DNA of 17,119 nucleotides from Dehalococcoidales bacterium (lineage in GTDB: Bacteria > Chloroflexota > Dehalococcoidia > E44-bin15), in the NCBI GenBank assembly GCA_012974295.1, contig JAAXQM010000003.1:1-17119 (forward strand), read 5' to 3'. Numbering within the stretch: the stretch's first letter is position 1; each line of letters starts with the position of its first letter. A model generated the notes under the pieces. It did no database searches and was not told the DNA's origin. It saw only the letters and a list, made by a program, of their open reading frames with translations. Positions 13,235 through 17,119 of the stretch are shown here, in pieces. Position numbers and translations under genes: made by a program.

Positions 13235-14215
13235 TTAGCCCAGCCTAATATTGGGGGTGATATCGAGATCCCATCCTGAACATTCACCTGTGGTGAAATG
13301 GAAATAACCACAGGAGGCGATCATAGCGGCGTTATCGGTGCACAGGGTTGGATTGGGCATGAGAACGGGGATAGGCGAGCGCTCGGCCAGCATGCGTCGC
13401 AGGAGGTGGTTGGCAGCTACACCACCACAGAGGAGTATTTGGTGGGCACCCAGACGCTTTGCTGCTGACACCGTCTTAGTGACCAAAACATCGACTACTG
13501 CGTCCTGGAAGCTGGCAGCGATATCGGTTGTCGCAGCGATATCCTGTTCCGCTGCAAGGTGGAGCACTGCAGTCTTCAATCCGCTGAAGCTAAAATCGTC
13601 GGTATCTTTCAGCCATGCTCGGGGCAGTCGGAAGCGCGCGCTATTTCCTGATAATGCAGCTTTCTCTATGGCGGGACCACCGGGATAGCCTAACTCCAGG
13701 ATACGGGATACTTTGTCAAAGGCTTCACCGGCGGCATCATCTCTGGTCCTACCCAGGAGCTGATAGTCACCATGCCCTTTCATCAGGATTAGGTCACTAT
13801 GTCCACCGGAAACGATGAGACAGATAGCGGGAAGGTCTGGTGTATGTCCCTCGACCCAGTTAGCATAGATGTGTCCCTCCAGGTGATTAATTCCAAGTAA
13901 AGGAAGATCCTTTGATAGTGCGATTGCCTTGGCGGTATTCACTCCGATAAGGAGGGAGCCAGCGAGTCCAGGCCCGAAGGTAACGGCGATACCGTCTAGG
14001 TCGCTCCATTTGGCTTGGGCCTGAGTCATTGCCTGCTCGATGATAGGGATAATAGTGAGAAGGTGCTGGCGGGAAGCCACCTCTGGTACTATGCCTCCAA
14101 ATCGAGAATGGATGTCTACCTGGGAAGCGATGATACTGGAGAGCGTCTTCCTTCCATCCTGTACCACGGCGGCCGCTGTCTCATCACAGGAGGTTTCGAT
14201 ACCGAGGATTTTCAC
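13235..14215 (-). CDS. tsaD: tRNA N6-adenosine threonylcarbamoyltransferase
   Basis: TsaD (Gcp/YgjD/Kae1) transfers threonylcarbamoyl to A37 of ANN-decoding tRNAs, working with TsaB and TsaE. The 326-residue protein has the ASKHA-fold start ILGIETSCDETAAAVV, the HLEGHIYA metal motif (H111, H115), IVSGGHSDL (134-142), DDAAGEAFDKVSR (159-171), CGGVAANHLLR (263-273) and CTDNAAMIA (292-300), whose D294 completes the metal site. The start codon is GTG (14213-14215) with GAAAGGTG about 5 bases upstream. It has its own promoter, and no tsaB or tsaE neighbour is visible here. Confidence 0.96.
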   Translation of the reverse strand: MKILGIETSCDETAAAVVQDGRKTLSSIIASQVDIHSRFGGIVPEVASRQHLLTIIPIIEQAMTQAQAKWSDLDGIAVTFGPGLAGSLLIGVNTAKAIALSKDLPLLGINHLEGHIYANWVEGHTPDLPAICLIVSGGHSDLILMKGHGDYQLLGRTRDDAAGEAFDKVSRILELGYPGGPAIEKAALSGNSARFRLPRAWLKDTDDFSFSGLKTAVLHLAAEQDIAATTDIAASFQDAVVDVLVTKTVSAAKRLGAHQILLCGGVAANHLLRRMLAERSPIPVLMPNPTLCTDNAAMIASCGYFHFTTGECSGWDLDITPNIRLG

Positions 14216-14240
14216 TGTTTCACCTTTCTCGCACTAAGGA

Positions 14241-14269
14241 ACTATAGCAAATGCTCTGCTTAATGTAAA
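14241..14269 (-). promoter_or_regulatory. tsaD promoter, SigA type
   Basis: On the minus strand TTTACA (14264-14269) and TATAGT (14241-14246) are separated by 17 bases. Transcription would start near 14234, about 20 bases before the GTG start. Confidence 0.65.
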
Positions 14270-14299
14270 ATCGATTTTAACTGAAGGTTTAATTATTTT

Positions 14300-14419
14300 G
14301 ACACTGCTGAAATTGTCTTTATTAACCCCCTGATCCCCCAATACGGAGGGATTATTATAGCTGGGGGATACCCCCTGCCCCCGACGGAAATCATTCTGCA
14401 TCTCTTTATCAGTGGTCTC
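14300..14419 (-). repeat. interspersed MITE-like repeat, copy 4 (inverted)
   Basis: This 120-bp copy lies in the 320-base gap between divergent tsaD and the CNNM-type gene, placed neatly between their promoters (-35 boxes at 14269 and 14456). Read on the minus strand it starts GAGACCACTGATAAAGAG and ends AATTTCAGCAGTGTC. It keeps the GGGGG...ATCCCCCAG hairpin but has more substitutions than copies 1-3. Both termini carry the same change (CACTG in place of CGCTG or CAGTC), so the inverted repeat pairing is preserved. Confidence 0.82.
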
Positions 14420-14455
14420 TTCTTATACGTAGTAAGGGGGAGTCAATAAAATTCT

Positions 14456-14484
14456 TTGACAGCTAATGGGGGCGATGTTATTAT
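14456..14484 (+). promoter_or_regulatory. promoter of the CNNM-type gene, SigA type
   Basis: A perfect TTGACA (14456-14461), 17 bases, and TATTAT (14479-14484). Transcription would begin near 14491, giving a leader of about 45 bases that ends in the ribosome binding site GGGGAGGG (14521-14528). Confidence 0.8.
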
Positions 14485-14535
14485 GAAAACGAGTAACTGT
14501 ATCCGTGGAAGGATGTAATCGGGGAGGGTAATATT

Positions 14536-15792
14536 ATGGATAGCACTAGTATTCTGTACTTAGTGCTTTTTTTTCTTTGTTTGGTTGCATCTGCTTTCTT
14601 TTCCAGTGCTGAGACAGCATTTATTTCCTTGCCCAGAACGCGGGTGAAGCACCTGGTAGAAAGTGGTGTTATTGGTGCTGGGCGGGTGGCAAAAATCACG
14701 GAGCAGCCGGAGAAGCTGCTGGCGACGGTGCTCTTATGTAACAACCTTGTTAATGTGGCTGCTGCTGCCCTGGGCACAGCGATAGCAGTATCTATATGGA
14801 CGGATAATGAGAATATTGCGATACTTGTCGCCACCATAGTGGTGACGATATTGCTTTTAATTTTCGCTGAGGTTACCCCCAAGACACTGGCCATCAGGTA
14901 TCCAGAGCGGATGGCACTGCTGTATGTCTACCCCCTTGGTGTGATAACGAAGATCGCCTATCCGGTTGCGGCTGGGTTAACCTGGATCGCCTCAATACTT
15001 GCTGGTGGGAAGGCCAAGGTGCCCCACTCATTGGTAAGCGAAGAGGAGATCCGCAGTATGATCTCAGTAGGGCGGGAGGAGGGAACGGTCGAAGAGGCTG
15101 AGGCGGAGTTGCTACACAAAGTATTCGTTTTCGGCGATCGCACTGTGCGTGAGGTGATGTCACCCCGGCCTGAGGTGGTCTGGATCGAGAAAGGGACTAA
15201 GCTAGCCGACTTCCTTGGCATCTATGCTGAACATCCCCATACACGTTTCCCTGTTTACCAGGATAGTTTTGATACTGTGGTTGGAATACTTTCTATAAAG
15301 GATGTGCTTATGGCACAGGCAAGCAGTTCGCTGGATATCAAGAGTGTCATTGATGATCTGGTACGTCCGGTTCTGTTTGTTCCTGAGACAAAACGAATTG
15401 CCCAGCTTTTCGCAGAGATGCAGTCGCAGGGTTATCCTATGGTTGTAGTAATTGACGAGTTTGGTGTCACCAGCGGGATAGTGACTATGGGGCAGCTGGT
15501 GGCCGAGATTGTTGGTGAGATGGGGGATGAGCTGGTAAAGGCTGATAAAGACTTCGAGGTTATCGATGACCGGACAATTCAAATTGATGGTGGTATGCAT
15601 GTGGAGGAGGCAAACGAGGAGTTGGGACTTGGATTGCCCACTGGTGACTATGATACTGTAGCCGGCTTCTTACTTAGCCTTCTTGGTCATATACCCCGGG
15701 AAGGGGAACAGTTGAGATACGGTAATCTGAAGCTGGCAGTTACCCAGATGAGGGAGTTGCGGATCGAGAAGATTCTGGTGACTAAGGATTGA
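14536..15792 (+). CDS. CNNM/CorC-family transporter with CBS domains (HlyC/CorC, DUF21)
   Basis: This 418-residue inner-membrane protein belongs to the family once called hemolysin C and now linked to Mg2+ (Na+-coupled) export or resistance. The CNNM (DUF21) domain covers about 1-160: TM1 at 5-28 with FFSSAETAF, TM2 near 62-86, TM3 near 94-118 with FAEVTPKTLAIR, and TM4 near 128-155. Then come a linker with SEEEIRSMISVGREEG, two CBS domains (about 204-262 and 271-330, with MSPRPEVVWI and DEFGVTSGIVT), and the C-terminal CorC_HlyC domain (about 340-415, with GDYDTVAGFLLSLLGHIP). The CBS pair should bind adenine nucleotide and gate transport. ATG at 14536 lies 7 bases after GGGGAGGG. The DUF2344 gene follows after one base. 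Confidence 0.93.
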   Translation: MDSTSILYLVLFFLCLVASAFFSSAETAFISLPRTRVKHLVESGVIGAGRVAKITEQPEKLLATVLLCNNLVNVAAAALGTAIAVSIWTDNENIAILVATIVVTILLLIFAEVTPKTLAIRYPERMALLYVYPLGVITKIAYPVAAGLTWIASILAGGKAKVPHSLVSEEEIRSMISVGREEGTVEEAEAELLHKVFVFGDRTVREVMSPRPEVVWIEKGTKLADFLGIYAEHPHTRFPVYQDSFDTVVGILSIKDVLMAQASSSLDIKSVIDDLVRPVLFVPETKRIAQLFAEMQSQGYPMVVVIDEFGVTSGIVTMGQLVAEIVGEMGDELVKADKDFEVIDDRTIQIDGGMHVEEANEELGLGLPTGDYDTVAGFLLSLLGHIPREGEQLRYGNLKLAVTQMRELRIEKILVTKD

Positions 15793-15793
15793 T

Positions 15794-16441
15794 ATGCAGC
15801 GTATACGCGTCACCTTTTCTCGGGGCGAAGAGGTCAAATATCTCTCTCATCTCGATCTGATGAGGTTGTGGGAGCGGGCACTGCGGCGTGCCGATATCCC
15901 GTTGGCTTACTCTCAAGGATTCAGTCCTCATCCTAGAATCTCTATTGCTGCGCCGCTCCCCATTGGGGTGACCAGTAGTAGTGAGATAATGGATATCCTG
16001 CTTAACAAACGGTTCTCCCCATACTTTTTCATAAATGCAGTAATCGAGCAGCTGCCGAACGGAATAGGCCTCATAGGAGTAGAGCAGGTGGCAATGCAAT
16101 TACCATCGCTGCAATCGCAGGTCAGGAAGGCGGAGTACTGTGTTGAATTGGAGACCGGCAGGTTGGCGCTGGAAGTAGAGGAAGAACTAAAATCCTTTAT
16201 GGCGAAAAGTGAGTTTCCCTGGCAACATCGGAGGGACCACGACGTACGCCACTATGATATTCGCTCTCTTGTAGATCGGCTCTGGCTTGTGGAGTGGATG
16301 GGATCATGTTGCACTGTAGGGATGTGCCTGCGAGCCGATAGCTCTGCTACAGGGAGAGCAGAGCAGGTTACATTGGCTCTGGGTTTCCCCAATCCACCGA
16401 AGTCCATACACCGCACCAAGTTAATCTTGGCAGGCGGATAG
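15794..16441 (+). CDS. TIGR03936 / DUF2344 radical-SAM-associated protein
   Basis: This 215-residue protein has the family signature: IRVTFSRGEEVKYLSHLDLMR near the N-terminus (split as IRVTFSRGEEVKY and LSHLDLMR), then QGFSPHPRISIAAPLPIG. In most genomes it is encoded beside, or fused to, a large radical-SAM protein (TIGR03960) and often near rng or rplU; the biochemical role is unknown. Here no radical-SAM gene is adjacent: a membrane transporter precedes it by one base and a gene remnant follows. The start ATG at 15794 follows the CNNM TGA almost directly, so translation is probably coupled to the upstream gene. The length is normal, so it seems intact. Confidence 0.85.
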   Translation: MQRIRVTFSRGEEVKYLSHLDLMRLWERALRRADIPLAYSQGFSPHPRISIAAPLPIGVTSSSEIMDILLNKRFSPYFFINAVIEQLPNGIGLIGVEQVAMQLPSLQSQVRKAEYCVELETGRLALEVEEELKSFMAKSEFPWQHRRDHDVRHYDIRSLVDRLWLVEWMGSCCTVGMCLRADSSATGRAEQVTLALGFPNPPKSIHRTKLILAGG

Positions 16442-16442
16442 C

Positions 16443-16603
16443 ATGGCGGACCTCGATTCGGAGAGGCATGAGCAGGTTAAAGATTATGCCAGAATGATGT
16501 GTTACATCTCTATTTAGAGCTGAGACTCACGGCCTTTTATGTTCTCGTTCTATTGATCACTCCTCAGGGATTAACAACGATAATGACAAAACTCACTAAT
16601 TAA
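16443..16603 (+). pseudogene. frameshifted N-terminal remnant, resembling an M48/CAAX-type membrane peptidase
   Basis: An ATG two bases after the DUF2344 stop opens a frame reading MADLDSERHEQVKDYARMM that stops at 16515-16517. From about 16499 another frame continues sensibly: LHLYLELRLTAFYVLVLL, then ITPQGLTTIMTKLTN and TAA at 16601-16603. Joined, they give a charged N-terminus (xDxERxxxxKxYAR) followed by a hydrophobic membrane segment, as I recall from Chloroflexota M48 (Ste24-like) peptidases. One base lost, or two gained, near 16499-16507 explains the shift. The rest of such a gene (several hundred codons) is missing. A short genuine peptide cannot be excluded. Nothing coding is visible in 16604-16699. 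Confidence 0.42.
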
Positions 16604-16709
16604 AACCTGTCTGAGAAGCAACCAAGTCGTTGGTGGAGCTAATTTTCTATGACCATCCTCCATATTATAGGAGAGTAGCGTGGGCTCGGCGGTACGAGGA
16701 AGGAGCAAG

Positions 16710-17119
16710 ATGAAGCTTATCCTGGTTAGACACGGTGAAACTAAGTGGAACCATGAGAAACGGGTTGTGGGGCATATTGGAATTGCGCTGAACAATAACG
16801 GGCGCAAACAGGCGGGGCAATTGGCACAGGCACTCAAGGATGAGGAGGTGTCGTGTATCTATTGCAGTCCACTAAGGCGTGCTAGGGAGACGGCTGCTGC
16901 GATTGCGCGCGCTCAGGGATTACATGTAGTTACTATAGATGCCCTCAAGGAGGTTGATGCGGGGGAGCTTGAAGGTCTCACCTTTGATGAGGTAGTAGAG
17001 CGCTATGGCGTTTTTTTTCAAGAGTGGATAAAGGACACACCTTCGTTGAAAATTCCCGGCGGCGAGTCCATTACAGAACTACGGGAGCGAACTTGGCCGG
17101 CTGTGCAACGGATAGTAAA
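16710..17119 (+). CDS. histidine phosphatase / phosphoglycerate-mutase-like protein (partial, 3' end off window)
   Basis: The first 136 codons are present; the gene runs off the window end. The start LILVRHGETKWN carries the phosphohistidine motif RHGE (7-10, nucleophile H8). SPLRRARETA (53-62) supplies the phosphate-binding arginine, and LKEVDAGELEG (79-89) the acid E81, followed by IPGGESITELRER. The second catalytic histidine would lie beyond the edge. The family includes cofactor-dependent phosphoglycerate mutases, CobC-type alpha-ribazole phosphatase and broad phosphatases; the sequence seen does not separate these. AAGGAG (16700-16705) 4 bases before the ATG sets the start. A weak TATTAT at 16663-16668 might be a -10 box, but no good -35 goes with it. 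Confidence 0.9.
   Translation, partial: MKLILVRHGETKWNHEKRVVGHIGIALNNNGRKQAGQLAQALKDEEVSCIYCSPLRRARETAAAIARAQGLHVVTIDALKEVDAGELEGLTFDEVVERYGVFFQEWIKDTPSLKIPGGESITELRERTWPAVQRIV

Noticed and set aside
7029..14419. Repeats as parts of an insertion sequence with a transposase in the window
   Set aside because: No frame inside or beside any copy resembles a transposase, and all copies are only ~110-121 bp.

Overview
The window reads as a continuous piece of bacterial chromosome from the Chloroflexota, most probably class Dehalococcoidia. This placement is an inference from gene families and gene order: rpsU-yqeY, a DnaB / DnaD-like / DnaI-type loader / HNH cassette, holB-ricT, and groES-groEL under a CIRCE element. 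No 16S or other phylogenetic marker is present. Base composition is close to half G+C by eye. Genes are tightly packed and often overlap by 4-8 bases. Promoters, where visible, are of the ordinary housekeeping (TTGACA / TATAAT) type. I saw no tRNA, rRNA, CRISPR array, transposase or phage gene.

Layout. (1) 50-882: a strong promoter, rpsU (bS21), yqeY and an intrinsic terminator. (2) 901-5187, plus strand: a repeat element, rplI with a long repetitive acidic tail, then a replication cassette of dnaB helicase, DnaD-like primosome protein, zinc-ribbon AAA+ helicase loader and HNH nuclease, all overlapping or nearly so. (3) 5184-9327, minus strand: a metallo-beta-lactamase-fold hydrolase and lysA, a second repeat, then holB and ricT. 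ricT and the HNH gene converge with overlapping stop codons. (4) 9400-10905: a divergent repeat copy, a good promoter and an M16 zinc peptidase. (5) 10942-13112: a repeat, a bidirectional terminator, then groEL and groES (minus) behind CIRCE and a promoter. (6) 13235-14269: tsaD (minus) with its own promoter. (7) 14300-16441: a repeat, a strong promoter, a CNNM/CorC-type membrane protein and a DUF2344 protein. (8) 16443-17119: a frameshifted gene remnant, then the first 136 codons of a histidine phosphatase cut by the window end.

Most genes are housekeeping: translation (rpsU, rplI, tsaD), replication (dnaB, DnaD-like, loader, holB), folding (groES/EL) and lysine synthesis. The most striking unexplained structure is a family of about 110-121 bp non-coding elements. 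They share imperfect terminal inverted repeats and occupy five of the seven intergenic gaps longer than about 100 bp. Four copies share a G/C-run hairpin core. The fifth has the same ends around a different palindromic core. They look like MITEs or another small mobile or structured repeat, and no mobilising enzyme is in the window. I did not find a clear new multi-gene system. The repeat family, the repetitive L9 tail, the 86-base gene overlap in the primosome cassette and the frameshifted remnant are the points most worth following.
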